A stretch of DNA of 27,738 nucleotides from Bacilli bacterium. GTDB taxonomy: Bacteria; Bacillota_I; Bacilli_A; RF39; UBA660. The position numbers and the translations under genes were made by a program. Positions 1 to 7,794 of the stretch are shown here, one piece after another. Numbering within the stretch: the first letter of the stretch is position 1; each line of letters begins with the position of its first letter. The DNA is taken from the NCBI GenBank assembly GCA_028703035.1, contig JAQVNR010000010.1:1-27738 (forward strand), in the 5' to 3' direction. The notes beneath the pieces were generated by a model that was given only the letters and a program-made list of their open reading frames with translations, did not search any database and was not told the origin of the DNA.

Positions 1-68
1 TACTTCACTTTATCAGAAATTAACAAAATTTTAAAATAATTTATAATTTATATTAATTCACAACAAAC

Positions 69-113
69 AAAAAACGGGCAATCCCTTATACAGAAAGGGT
101 TTGCCCGTTTTTG
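69..113. terminator. Bidirectional rho-independent terminator
   Basis: An inverted repeat has arms ACGGGCAA-T-CCCTT and AAGGG-T-TTGCCCGT with one internal mismatch and a short loop. It is flanked by A-runs on one side and T-runs on the other, so it reads as a terminator on both strands. On the minus strand it closes the recG-DUF975 unit. A gene converging from the left outside the window could share it. The first 68 bases are AT-rich and show no gene. Confidence 0.85.
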
Positions 114-142
114 CTGCAAAAGTCAAGATTTTACATGTTTTG

Positions 143-748
143 TCAAATAGTTTCGTTTATTAGTGTTAGTTTTTTTAGTTCTTCATAATAGAGAGCCTCT
201 GACACCATAATGTATGGAATTACATACCAAAATGCAAAAATTATTATTAAATACCACCAAAAGAAACTAAACATAAACTTTAAGTAGTCCCATTTATATC
301 CATTCATTATTTTTTTACTTTCAGTAATACAATTTAGCGGATCATCGTTCCCATCTACCATTAAATATGGTGCCATTGCGTAACTAATAGCTGCTATTAT
401 TCCTGGAATGACTAATAATAGTGTCCACAATGATACAAATATATAAATTAAAACATATAGACCAGCAGATAGTATAAACTTGGTATAAAACTTAAATATT
501 TCTTTTTTATTAAACTCTTTTTTTCTAATAAATTTTAAAATATAACTAATTAAACCTAAACTAATTGGATATAATAATAAATTAAATATAAAACTAAGTG
601 TTATATCGATGTTTTTTGGTATATTTTCACTAATAGACCAAGATATAACTAAGGAAGTTAAAGTCAACAATAAATATGGTTTTATTATTGCCCCCATATT
701 TGTTCTTAATATTTCTTTTGCTTCTGCTTTGATTTCTTTTCTATTCAT
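143..748 (-). CDS. DUF975 family integral membrane protein
   Basis: This 201-residue protein has a short charged N-terminus (MNRKEIKAEAKEIL) and several hydrophobic helices, at roughly residues 20-40, 50-70, 88-118 and 158-180. Between helices 3 and 4 is a DUF975-like stretch: a P-G-I turn, A-M-A-P-Y, then an acidic loop with an S-K-K-I-M-x-G-Y-K pattern. These features match the DUF975 (YciC-like) family of Firmicutes membrane proteins, whose function is not established. The start is supported by a Shine-Dalgarno (AGAAGGTGA) before ATG. It lies 21 bases after recG, is probably cotranscribed with it, and is followed by a strong terminator. The family call is fairly firm; no role can be given. 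Confidence 0.75.
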   Translation of the reverse strand: MNRKEIKAEAKEILRTNMGAIIKPYLLLTLTSLVISWSISENIPKNIDITLSFIFNLLLYPISLGLISYILKFIRKKEFNKKEIFKFYTKFILSAGLYVLIYIFVSLWTLLLVIPGIIAAISYAMAPYLMVDGNDDPLNCITESKKIMNGYKWDYLKFMFSFFWWYLIIIFAFWYVIPYIMVSEALYYEELKKLTLINETI

Positions 749-769
749 TTTTTCACCTTCTAACTTACT

Positions 770-2761
770 TTAATCTATAAAAATAATACTGTCAAGTAAA
801 CATCTTTGATGTGGATATAATTTTGGGTTTTTAAGGTACTTTAATAAAAACTCTTCGCCATCTTTTTTACATTGAATTAATATTTTATAATCATTTTTTA
901 AATTTGCTAGTTTGAAATTCATATCACCACTTTGTTTAATTCCAAAGATATCACCAGTTCCTCTTAATTTAAAGTCTTTCTCGCTTATTTCGAATCCGTC
1001 GCTCGTCTCTTCCATGATTTTTAATCTTTCTATATCATAATCACTAATTAGATAACAGTAACTTTGAATATCATTCCTTCCTACTCTACCTCTTAGCTGA
1101 TGAAGTGTTGCTAACCCAAATCTTTCTGCATTAAAGATAACCATCATTGTTGCATTACTTATATCTACTCCAACCTCTATTACAGTTGTTGAAATCAATA
1201 TTTTTGTTTTATTATCTTTAAAATCATTCATTATCTTTTCTTTTTTTGAAGATGTCATTTTTCCATGAATAATATCTAGCGATAGCTTATGATTAAAAGC
1301 AATATTTAATTTATCATAAATCGAATCGACATTTTCAATTGAATCCTCATTATTTTCTTCAACTAATGGAACAATTACATAAATTTGATAACCAAGCTTA
1401 ATTTGCTCAACAATTTTCATTAGAACATCTTTAATACCTGCCTCTTTATATATTTTTGTAATTACTACTTTATTATTAAGCGGCTTTTCTTTGATTTGAG
1501 AAATATCCATATCTCCATATATTGTTAAAGCAACTGTCCTTGGTATTGGTGTTGCACTCATATATAAAACATCAACGTCAGATCCTTTTTGTTGTAAATA
1601 ATGTCTTTGTTTAACACCAAAACGGTGTTGTTCATCAGTAATTACTAATCCCAAATTTGGAATTATTATTTCCTCATTTAAAACTGAATGAGTTCCTATT
1701 AATATATCAATCTTTTTATTTTTTAAATCTTCAATTATTTGTTTTCTTATACTACTTTTAACAGAGCTTGTTAAAAGAGCAATTTTAACATTGTAATTTT
1801 CAAATATTTTAATACTATTATTGTAATGTTGTTGTGCTAAAATTTCTGTTGGCGCCATAAGTATTCCTTGATAACCTGCAAGTTTATTAATATAAAGGGA
1901 TATAAATGCAACTATCGTTTTACCACTTCCAACATCTCCTAAAAGTAATCTATTCATTCTTTTTTTTGAAATAGTATCTTTCGTTATTTCATCAACAGCA
2001 ATTAATTGATCATTTGTTAACTTAAATGGTAAATTATTAATAAACTTCTTCATTAGTTGTGAATCAAATTTTTTTTCTTTTAAATTTGTTAACTCTTCTT
2101 TTTTTAGTTTTAAAAAGCTTATTTTTAACATGAAAATAAATAATTCTTCGTAAATTAAATATAAAAGTGATTTTTTTAAATCAGCTGATGAAGTAGGTTT
2201 ATGTATTATTTTTATTGCTGATAATTTATCAATAAATTTATATTTTTTTTCTAAATAATCAGGAATATAAATAGGTAGATTAACATTTTTTTCTAAGGCA
2301 ATATTCATTATTTTATTAAAACTAGCTTTTTTAATGTTGTTATTTAAATGATATATAGGTTCTACTTCAGCTTGTAAGATTGGCTTTAATCGAATATCAC
2401 TTGCAGTAAACATATTATTGCTTTTATTATATTTTCCGATAACAGAAATTGGCTTTCCAATTAAAAGGTTGCTTTTTAAAAATGCTCGATTAAAAATTGT
2501 AACATTTATAATTTCAGTTCCTGTATTTAAACTAAACATTAGTTTATTTAAGTTCTTTTTTAAATATGAAATATTTGCTTTTGACTCTATAACTCCATTA
2601 ATTACAGCTTCTTGATTTTCTTTAATTTCGCTAATTTTTTCTGGCTTATAATAATTATAGCGATATGGATAATATGTTAGTAAATCTAAAACAGTATATA
2701 TATTTAAACTATTTAATTCTATAATTGTTTTTGGTCCGACACCTTTAATTTCAGTTAACAC
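770..2761 (-). CDS. recG: ATP-dependent DNA helicase RecG
   Basis: RecG is the cytoplasmic branch-migration helicase that remodels stalled forks and Holliday junctions. The 663-residue length is close to the usual ~680. The wedge/OB domain occupies about residues 1-180, beginning with a helix-hairpin-helix-like GVGPKT. Walker A GDVGSGKT is at 275-282, followed by DEQHRFGV (motif II), SATPIPRT (motif III), and the C-terminal helicase motifs V/VI with QLRGRVGRN. The start is GTG, 7 nt after a GGAGG Shine-Dalgarno. The stop is followed closely by the DUF975 gene. The upstream spacer holds a plus-strand promoter and hairpins assigned here to a small RNA. No clear minus-strand promoter was found, so recG may depend on readthrough from nifJ or on a weak promoter in that spacer. 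Confidence 0.96.
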   Translation of the reverse strand: MLTEIKGVGPKTIIELNSLNIYTVLDLLTYYPYRYNYYKPEKISEIKENQEAVINGVIESKANISYLKKNLNKLMFSLNTGTEIINVTIFNRAFLKSNLLIGKPISVIGKYNKSNNMFTASDIRLKPILQAEVEPIYHLNNNIKKASFNKIMNIALEKNVNLPIYIPDYLEKKYKFIDKLSAIKIIHKPTSSADLKKSLLYLIYEELFIFMLKISFLKLKKEELTNLKEKKFDSQLMKKFINNLPFKLTNDQLIAVDEITKDTISKKRMNRLLLGDVGSGKTIVAFISLYINKLAGYQGILMAPTEILAQQHYNNSIKIFENYNVKIALLTSSVKSSIRKQIIEDLKNKKIDILIGTHSVLNEEIIIPNLGLVITDEQHRFGVKQRHYLQQKGSDVDVLYMSATPIPRTVALTIYGDMDISQIKEKPLNNKVVITKIYKEAGIKDVLMKIVEQIKLGYQIYVIVPLVEENNEDSIENVDSIYDKLNIAFNHKLSLDIIHGKMTSSKKEKIMNDFKDNKTKILISTTVIEVGVDISNATMMVIFNAERFGLATLHQLRGRVGRNDIQSYCYLISDYDIERLKIMEETSDGFEISEKDFKLRGTGDIFGIKQSGDMNFKLANLKNDYKILIQCKKDGEEFLLKYLKNPKLYPHQRCLLDSIIFID

Positions 2762-2792
2762 TCAACTTCCTCCTAAAAAGTACTAAAAAGAG

Positions 2793-2821
2793 TTGACAAA
2801 ACAGTCTTTTTAATATAGTAT
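2793..2821 (+). promoter_or_regulatory. Sigma-A type promoter for a small RNA
   Basis: A perfect TTGACA (2793-2798) is followed by a 17-bp spacer and TAGTAT (2816-2821); a TATAGT register with a 15-bp spacer overlaps it. It points rightwards, opposite to both flanking genes. The expected start, about 7 nt after the -10, coincides with the first hairpin of the candidate RNA. Confidence 0.6.
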
Positions 2822-2826
2822 ATAAA

Positions 2827-2926
2827 TCACCAATTCACTTTTATGGCGAATTGGTGCTAGTATCACACTAGCCAACCCCTTTTTATTCTTTGAAGCCGAC
2901 CCAGGGGGCGGCTTCTTTTATTTTGT
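2827..2926 (+). ncRNA. Candidate small RNA with three stem-loops and an intrinsic terminator
   Basis: The putative ~100-nt transcript begins at a 9-bp stem, CACCAATTC (2828-2836) with GAATTGGTG (2848-2856). A second stem follows, GCTAGT with ACTAGC (2856-2872), then a single-stranded C/U-rich linker containing CAACCCCTTTTTATTC. The last stem is GC-rich, GAAGCCG with CGGCTTC (2892-2915), and ends in a T-rich tract. The T-tract lies on the plus side only, so the last stem is not a good nifJ terminator on the minus strand. Its 3' end touches the nifJ stop codon. The C-rich linker resembles the seed regions of Gram-positive sRNAs that pair with Shine-Dalgarno sequences. It matches no RNA family that I recognise, and expression is unproven. 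Confidence 0.5.
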
Positions 2927-5900
2927 TTTAATATCATTATAATAATTATAACGATTTATTGCTGATTTTTTATTTGCTTCTAATAATTTGTTAGCAAGGT
3001 TTTGATCTTTAATTTTTAATGAAGTATATCTTATTTCATTGTTTAAAAACTCTTGATATTTATCAAATTTTGGTTTAGCAGAGTCTAAATAAAGTCTTTT
3101 ATCAAAGTATCTCATTAAAAGAAGATATCCACTTTCAACAGCTAGCTTTTGTTGCTCAACAGAATTAACTAAACCACCTTTTATTCCATGTTCAACGCAT
3201 GGGGAATAGGCAATTACAATTGAGGGGCCATTATGATTTTCTGCTTCTGTTAAAACTTTTATAGTATGCATCATATTAGCTCCTAAACTTATTTGAGCTA
3301 CATAGACATTTGGGTAGCACATTGCAATTCTAAATAAGTCTTTTTTAGATGTTTTCTTTCCCATATTAGCAAATTCAGCAACTACTCCCTTTTGACTGGA
3401 TTTACTAGTTTGTCCGCCAGTATTCGAATATACTTCCGTATCTAAGACTAAAATTTTAACGTTTTTACCACTTGAAAGAACATGATCTATTCCGCCAAAA
3501 CCAATATCATAAGCCCAACCATCTCCGCCTATTGTCCAGACACTTTTTGGAGTAAGATAAGGAATCAGATCTTTTGGTAAATATTTTTTTGCCTCATCTT
3601 TTAATAAAGATGCTTTATCATAATCATCCTTATCTTTTAACCATTTATTATAAAAGTCTTGAGCTAAAGTGTTGTTTTTTAAAATTACATTAATTCTATC
3701 TTGTAGTTTATTATATGATTCTAAAATACCTAAGCCAAATTCTGCATTATCTTCAAATAAACTATTGGCCCAAGACACTTTATATGGAAATGATGGACAT
3801 GTTGCACCATAAATGCTTGAGCATCCAGTAGCATTAGCAATAACTAGTTTTTCTCCAACAATCTGTGTTAATAATTTTAAATATGGTGTTTCTCCACAAC
3901 CTGCACATGCTCCAGAAAACTCAAACAAGGGCTTTTTAAATTGGGTGCCTCGAATCGTATTCGGATTTGTTATCGGATTTTGATGATTATTAAATAAATC
4001 ATCGGCTATGTCTTGTTTATTTTGGTCAAACTCACCTGTTGTAAAACAATTTTTAGGACATTCTTTAATGCAAATACCACACCCTGTACAATCTGCTTCA
4101 CTTACTGAAACAATAAAGTGTTTACCCTTATCAAAAGATGGTTTAGCTTCTGATTTATATTTACTATCTTCGTCTAAAGAAAATTGTCTTACAACTGCGT
4201 GAGGGCAAACAAAAGAGCATATTCCACATTCGATGCAATCTTTAGAATTCCATTTAGGAATAATTTTACTAATTTTTCTTTTTTCTTCTTTTGAAGTTCC
4301 TCCAGGAAATGTACCGTCTTGAAAATTTAGAAGTTCGCTAACTTTTAAACTTCCTCCTTCGCGAGCATTTATTTTTGCAAAAATCGAATCTTTAGCTATC
4401 AAATCCAAAGTTTTTTTATTATCTATTTTTACTTTACGAAGACTTAACTCGCTGTTTCTAACACAGTTAATATTAGCTTCAACTATTTCTTTTCCTTTTT
4501 CAGCAAAACGCTCATTAATATTCTTACATAAAATTTCATCATAATTTTCAAAGTTTAATAAATATAAAATATTAGCTTCAAGTATTAAGCTTATTTTTCC
4601 GCCAAGATTATTTTCTCGAGCAATTTTCTCGGCATCAACTGTATAAACTGTAATATTTTTATTATTTAAGGTTTTTTTAACATAGTTAGGTAAAAAGTTA
4701 TTTAATTCCTGCTCATTTTTATTTGTATTAATTAGTAAAATTCCTTCTTTTTTTATGTTAGAGATTATATCAAACATATGAAAATATTCGTCTTTAGATA
4801 CAACTACTAACTCCGGATTTTCGACGTAATAAGGTGCTCTAATTATGTCATTTGATGTGCGAAGATGAGAAATGGTTACTCCCCCACTTTTTTTAGAGTC
4901 ATATTCAAAATACCCTTGGACATATTTGTTTTTACCTAATATTTTTAGGATATCTTTGCTTGCACTTACCATCCCATCAGAACCAAATCCATATATTTTA
5001 AATTCTCCAAACTTAGCTGTAAATTCATAGTCATATTTAGGTAAATTAGTATTCGTAACATCATCTATAATACCTATTGTAAAATTGTTTTTTGGACTAT
5101 TTTTTAACATCATAAAAACATCATTAATATCAGATGGAGTTGTATTTTTGCTAGATAGACCGTATCTACCACCATATATTTGATAATTTTTATTATTTAG
5201 GGTTGATAAGACATCTAAATAAAGTGGTTCTCCAGTACTTCCGTTTTCTTTTGTTCGATCTAAAGCAGCAATTTTAGCAATTGTTGTTGGGATAATTTTT
5301 TCAAGGTGTCTTTTACTAAAGGGTCTATATAAATGAACTTCTACTAATCCATAATCTGGAATGTTATTATTTAAATTATTTATAACTTCTTTGATAGTAT
5401 CACAAACAGATCCCATAGCGACAATTAAATATTTTGCAGTGGTACTACCATAATAATTAAACGGGGCATAATTAGTACCAATTAAACTATTTAATTTCTT
5501 CATTTGAGTTTCTACTATATCTGGTAAATTATTATAAATCATATTTTTACTTTCAGCTACTTGAAAATAAATATCCTCATTTTGAGCAGTTCCTTTGGTT
5601 ATACTTTTTCCCGAATTAAGGGCACGGCTTCTAAATTCTTTGATTTTTTCATAATTTATAAGTTTTTTTATTTTATCTTTCGAAATTTCATTTATAATAT
5701 TTATCTCGTGGCTAGTTCTAAAACCATCAAAAAAATGTAAAAAAGGCATGCTACTTTCTATCGCTGATAAATGAGCGATTAATGCTAAATTATGTGAGTC
5801 CTGCACATTAGTTGAAGCAAGAATTGAAAATCCCGTGGTCCGCGTTGCATAAATATCTTGATGATCACCGAAAATACTTAATGCGTGAGTTGCAATACTT

Positions 5901-6229
5901 CTTGCTGCTACATGAATAACACATGGCAACATTTCACCAGCTATTTTGTACATATTTGGAAGCATTAAAAGTAGTCCTTGACTTGAAGTAAAGGTTGTTG
6001 CGATTACTCCAGATACAAGCGCCCCATGCATAGCCCCTGCTGCCCCTGCTTCGCTTTGCATTTCAATACATTCAACTCTATCATTAAAAATATTCTTTTT
6101 TCCACTATTACTTAACAAGTCTATTTGGCTAGCCATTGGACTTGATGGAGTAATTGGATAAATAAAACTCATTTCACTTAAGTTGTATGCCATGTTTGCA
6201 GCGGCATTACATCCGTCAGTTACTTTCAT
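2918..6229 (-). CDS. nifJ: Pyruvate:ferredoxin (flavodoxin) oxidoreductase
   Basis: This enzyme oxidises pyruvate with CoA to acetyl-CoA and CO2 and reduces ferredoxin or flavodoxin, which is central to anaerobic metabolism. It is one long chain with domains in family order. The N-terminal pyrimidine domain contains YPITPSSPM. A middle domain II-III follows. Two 4Fe-4S motifs come next, CIECGICSFVCP and CTGCGICIKECP. The C-terminal TPP domain has CAGCGETPY and GDGWAYDIG, with the pyrophosphate-binding GGQTSKSSQKG. At about 1103 residues it is slightly shorter than the common ~1170. The open frame reaches 6238, but the second Met (6229) is chosen because AGGAT lies at good spacing before it and family proteins begin MKxxDG. 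The first Met has its only AGG directly adjacent. It has its own promoter just upstream. Confidence 0.97.
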   Translation of the reverse strand: MKVTDGCNAAANMAYNLSEMSFIYPITPSSPMASQIDLLSNSGKKNIFNDRVECIEMQSEAGAAGAMHGALVSGVIATTFTSSQGLLLMLPNMYKIAGEMLPCVIHVAARSIATHALSIFGDHQDIYATRTTGFSILASTNVQDSHNLALIAHLSAIESSMPFLHFFDGFRTSHEINIINEISKDKIKKLINYEKIKEFRSRALNSGKSITKGTAQNEDIYFQVAESKNMIYNNLPDIVETQMKKLNSLIGTNYAPFNYYGSTTAKYLIVAMGSVCDTIKEVINNLNNNIPDYGLVEVHLYRPFSKRHLEKIIPTTIAKIAALDRTKENGSTGEPLYLDVLSTLNNKNYQIYGGRYGLSSKNTTPSDINDVFMMLKNSPKNNFTIGIIDDVTNTNLPKYDYEFTAKFGEFKIYGFGSDGMVSASKDILKILGKNKYVQGYFEYDSKKSGGVTISHLRTSNDIIRAPYYVENPELVVVSKDEYFHMFDIISNIKKEGILLINTNKNEQELNNFLPNYVKKTLNNKNITVYTVDAEKIARENNLGGKISLILEANILYLLNFENYDEILCKNINERFAEKGKEIVEANINCVRNSELSLRKVKIDNKKTLDLIAKDSIFAKINAREGGSLKVSELLNFQDGTFPGGTSKEEKRKISKIIPKWNSKDCIECGICSFVCPHAVVRQFSLDEDSKYKSEAKPSFDKGKHFIVSVSEADCTGCGICIKECPKNCFTTGEFDQNKQDIADDLFNNHQNPITNPNTIRGTQFKKPLFEFSGACAGCGETPYLKLLTQIVGEKLVIANATGCSSIYGATCPSFPYKVSWANSLFEDNAEFGLGILESYNKLQDRINVILKNNTLAQDFYNKWLKDKDDYDKASLLKDEAKKYLPKDLIPYLTPKSVWTIGGDGWAYDIGFGGIDHVLSSGKNVKILVLDTEVYSNTGGQTSKSSQKGVVAEFANMGKKTSKKDLFRIAMCYPNVYVAQISLGANMMHTIKVLTEAENHNGPSIVIAYSPCVEHGIKGGLVNSVEQQKLAVESGYLLLMRYFDKRLYLDSAKPKFDKYQEFLNNEIRYTSLKIKDQNLANKLLEANKKSAINRYNYYNDIKTK

Positions 6230-6252
6230 ATAAAACATCCTATCTATTTTTA

Positions 6253-6281
6253 ATTATATTACAAACACTTAATAAAAACAA
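6253..6281 (-). promoter_or_regulatory. nifJ promoter
   Basis: On the minus strand there is TTGTTT (6281-6276), a 17-bp spacer and a perfect TATAAT (6258-6253). It lies between the stop of the preceding ORF (6290) and the nifJ start, so nifJ need not rely on the sporulation genes upstream. Confidence 0.6.
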
Positions 6282-6289
6282 ATAAAAAA

Positions 6290-6817
6290 CTATACTCTCT
6301 CAAAAAGTATAGTGTGACTATTTTCATATGTATATATTTTAATGTTTAAATTTTCTAGTTTTTCTTTAAAAGTTTCCCAATTACTACTATTGCCAATTAA
6401 AATATAATTTTGCTTTTCTAAATTTAATTTTAACTGATCTTGACAATTTATAGAAAATGATTTTGTATTTAAATATAACTGTTCTTCCCATAATATTATT
6501 TCATTATCTTCTTTTAATAAAGTCTCATCATTAATAATTTGATAATTAATATTCATGATATTATTAAATACGTGCTCAAAGCAAAATAATTCAGCAGGAC
6601 TTAATGTTTTACTTAAAAGAAAAACTATTTTTGTTTTAAATAATTTATTATTAATTAGTAATTCCTTAAATAATTTGTTTAAAATGTTTGTTAATCTACT
6701 TATATTAAATACTTTGTTATCTTTTATAATATGCGGATTTATTTCTTTTTTTATTAAATTTCTTGTTTTTTTATTATAAATATAAATATAATGGTCTGTT
6801 AATTTTAAAATATAAAT
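6290..6817 (-). CDS. Degenerate, shortened MreB/Mbl-like protein in the mbl slot (probable ATT start)
   Basis: A conventional caller finds only an 88-residue ORF from the ATG at 6556, which has no Shine-Dalgarno. The same frame stays open for about 87 further codons upstream, with no ATG, GTG or TTG. At its head AAGGAAG is followed, 7 nt later, by ATT at 6817, giving 175 residues. The gene directly follows spoIIID, where Bacilli carry mbl. By eye it resembles an actin with the middle missing. An N-terminal strand pair (IYILKLTDHYIYIYN) lies where MreB has its DxGTxN phosphate loop. KIVFLLSKTLSPAE resembles IVICVPSGITxxE. A C-terminal YILIGNSSNW followed by KIYTYENSHTILF resembles LTGGGALL with VxVAENPLxCVA. 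Nucleotide-binding residues are lost. The homology is inferred; ATP binding or polymerisation is unlikely. Confidence 0.5.
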   Translation of the reverse strand: MYILKLTDHYIYIYNKKTRNLIKKEINPHIIKDNKVFNISRLTNILNKLFKELLINNKLFKTKIVFLLSKTLSPAELFCFEHVFNNIMNINYQIINDETLLKEDNEIILWEEQLYLNTKSFSINCQDQLKLNLEKQNYILIGNSSNWETFKEKLENLNIKIYTYENSHTILFERV

Positions 6818-6821
6818 ATTA

Positions 6822-7064
6822 TCACTTCCTTAAAGCTGCATATTTTTTTTTAGTTTCTTCGCCACCTTTGATATGTCTTTCCTTAATATGTTCCTTCATT
6901 ATTTTTTGTACTTCAAGAAAAAGATTATTATCAATTTTTTTTAATTTTTCACTCATATCTTTGTGAATAGTGCTTTTGCCTAAATTAAATTTTGCTGCTG
7001 TCATTCTTAAAGTAGCATTATGTTCTAAGATATAACAAGCTTCATTTATAATTCTTTTTTTAAT
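6822..7064 (-). CDS. spoIIID: Sporulation transcription factor SpoIIID (probable ATT start)
   Basis: SpoIIID is the small mother-cell DNA-binding regulator that acts after sigma-E and reshapes the sigma-E/sigma-K programme. The recognisable part is the helix-turn-helix TLRMTAAKFNLGKSTIHKD followed by a basic tail ending GGEETKKKYAALRK. The first ATG (7004) lies inside the HTH. The frame continues 20 codons upstream, reading KKRIINEACYILEHNA, which aligns with the B. subtilis N-terminus (IKERTIKIGKYIVETKKT). No ATG, GTG or TTG occurs there. The best start is ATT at 7064, 6 nt after AGGGGGG, giving 80 residues against about 93 in Bacillus. It lies between spoIIQ and the mbl-slot gene, as in Bacillus. 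The product call is firm; the unusual start is inferred from the alignment and Shine-Dalgarno. Confidence 0.85.
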   Translation of the reverse strand: MKKRIINEACYILEHNATLRMTAAKFNLGKSTIHKDMSEKLKKIDNNLFLEVQKIMKEHIKERHIKGGEETKKKYAALRK

Positions 7065-7070
7065 AAATAA

Positions 7071-7099
7071 CCCCCCTAATTAAGTATATATATTCGGGG
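7071..7099 (-). promoter_or_regulatory. Hairpin that can mask the spoIIID Shine-Dalgarno
   Basis: On the minus strand CCCC (7099-7096) can pair with GGGG of the spoIIID Shine-Dalgarno, AGGGGGG (7077-7071). Inside are a G-A mismatch and an AAT/ATT stem around an AT-rich loop. If it forms, it would hide the ribosome site of a gene that already seems to use a weak start codon. The pairing is seen in the sequence; the regulatory role is inferred. Confidence 0.4.
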
Positions 7100-7105
7100 C
7101 GCATT

Positions 7106-7747
7106 TTAGGATAAATCTTTGACATTCATTTGATAAAAGTTTTCGGGATTTATATTTATACCATTATAAAGTACTTCAAATAACAGCATGTTTTCACTAT
7201 CGGTTTTGATTTTATTAACTCCGCTAGTGCCAATTACATCACCCTGCTTAACAACATCTCCAGCAATTATATTTACTTCATTTAAACTTTGGCATATAGT
7301 TATTAAATTATTAGAATGCTTAATTGTAACGATGTTACCCATTATATCATCTGCAGATATATCTTCAACAATACCATCTAAAACACTTACTATCTCAAAT
7401 GATTGATTATCGGTATAAAGAATGCCTGTATTTGGCATATATGTTTGTTCATATAATATTAAAGATTTTTCTTGAACTTTAGCATCATCGTTTTTATCAT
7501 AAAATCCTTTAGCAATAACTACTGTTTCCATAACATATGGTTTAATTATATCTTCATTAGAATAATTAACAACTGGTACTTCATTATTTTTTATAATACC
7601 TCTAAATACATAGGATAAATTATCATAAGATAAGCCTGAGCTTTTTAAAGTTTTGCCTACTAAAAAGAGACTTGTAACTATTGCTCCAATTGATATCATA
7701 TAAACGCAGAGTACTACCCAACTTTTTAATTTATATTTTGGTTTCAT
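7106..7747 (-). CDS. spoIIQ: SpoIIQ-like forespore protein with a degenerate LytM/M23 domain
   Basis: SpoIIQ is a forespore membrane protein that pairs with mother-cell SpoIIIAH during engulfment. This 213-residue protein has a basic start, one membrane segment (about residues 10-31), a linker, and a C-terminal M23/LytM fold (about 110-200), recognisable from GNIVTIKH, GDVVKQGDVIGTSG and LLFEVLYNG. The zinc ligands are gone. The HxGxD position reads NTGIL, the YxHL position reads CQSL, and the HLHFEV position reads MLLFEV. Catalysis is therefore not expected, in line with a structural role. Gene order spoIID-spoIIQ-spoIIID matches Bacillus. The start is ATG after AGGAAGGTG, unlike its spo neighbours. 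No sigma-F promoter could be identified with confidence. Confidence 0.85.
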   Translation of the reverse strand: MKPKYKLKSWVVLCVYMISIGAIVTSLFLVGKTLKSSGLSYDNLSYVFRGIIKNNEVPVVNYSNEDIIKPYVMETVVIAKGFYDKNDDAKVQEKSLILYEQTYMPNTGILYTDNQSFEIVSVLDGIVEDISADDIMGNIVTIKHSNNLITICQSLNEVNIIAGDVVKQGDVIGTSGVNKIKTDSENMLLFEVLYNGININPENFYQMNVKDLS

Positions 7748-7794
7748 TTAAACACCTTCCTAATAAAAGTTTGAGTAGTTTTTATTAATTTATA

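Noticed and set aside
2828..2915. Hairpins before recG as a T-box, riboswitch or tracrRNA
   Set aside because: No T-box TGGNACCGCG-type element, no known aptamer core and no CRISPR-Cas genes are present; promoter and T-tract orientation favour a separate plus-strand RNA.
2418..4202. Plus-strand ORFs of about 64-65 codons inside recG and nifJ
   Set aside because: They lie wholly opposite well-supported coding sequence, have no ribosome sites of note, and translate to low-complexity or motif-free peptides.
6555..6966. Two plus-strand ORFs of 74 and 67 codons
   Set aside because: They are antisense to the extended mbl-slot ORF and spoIIID. Their Leu/Phe/Ile-rich translations are what the reverse of AT-rich coding sequence gives.
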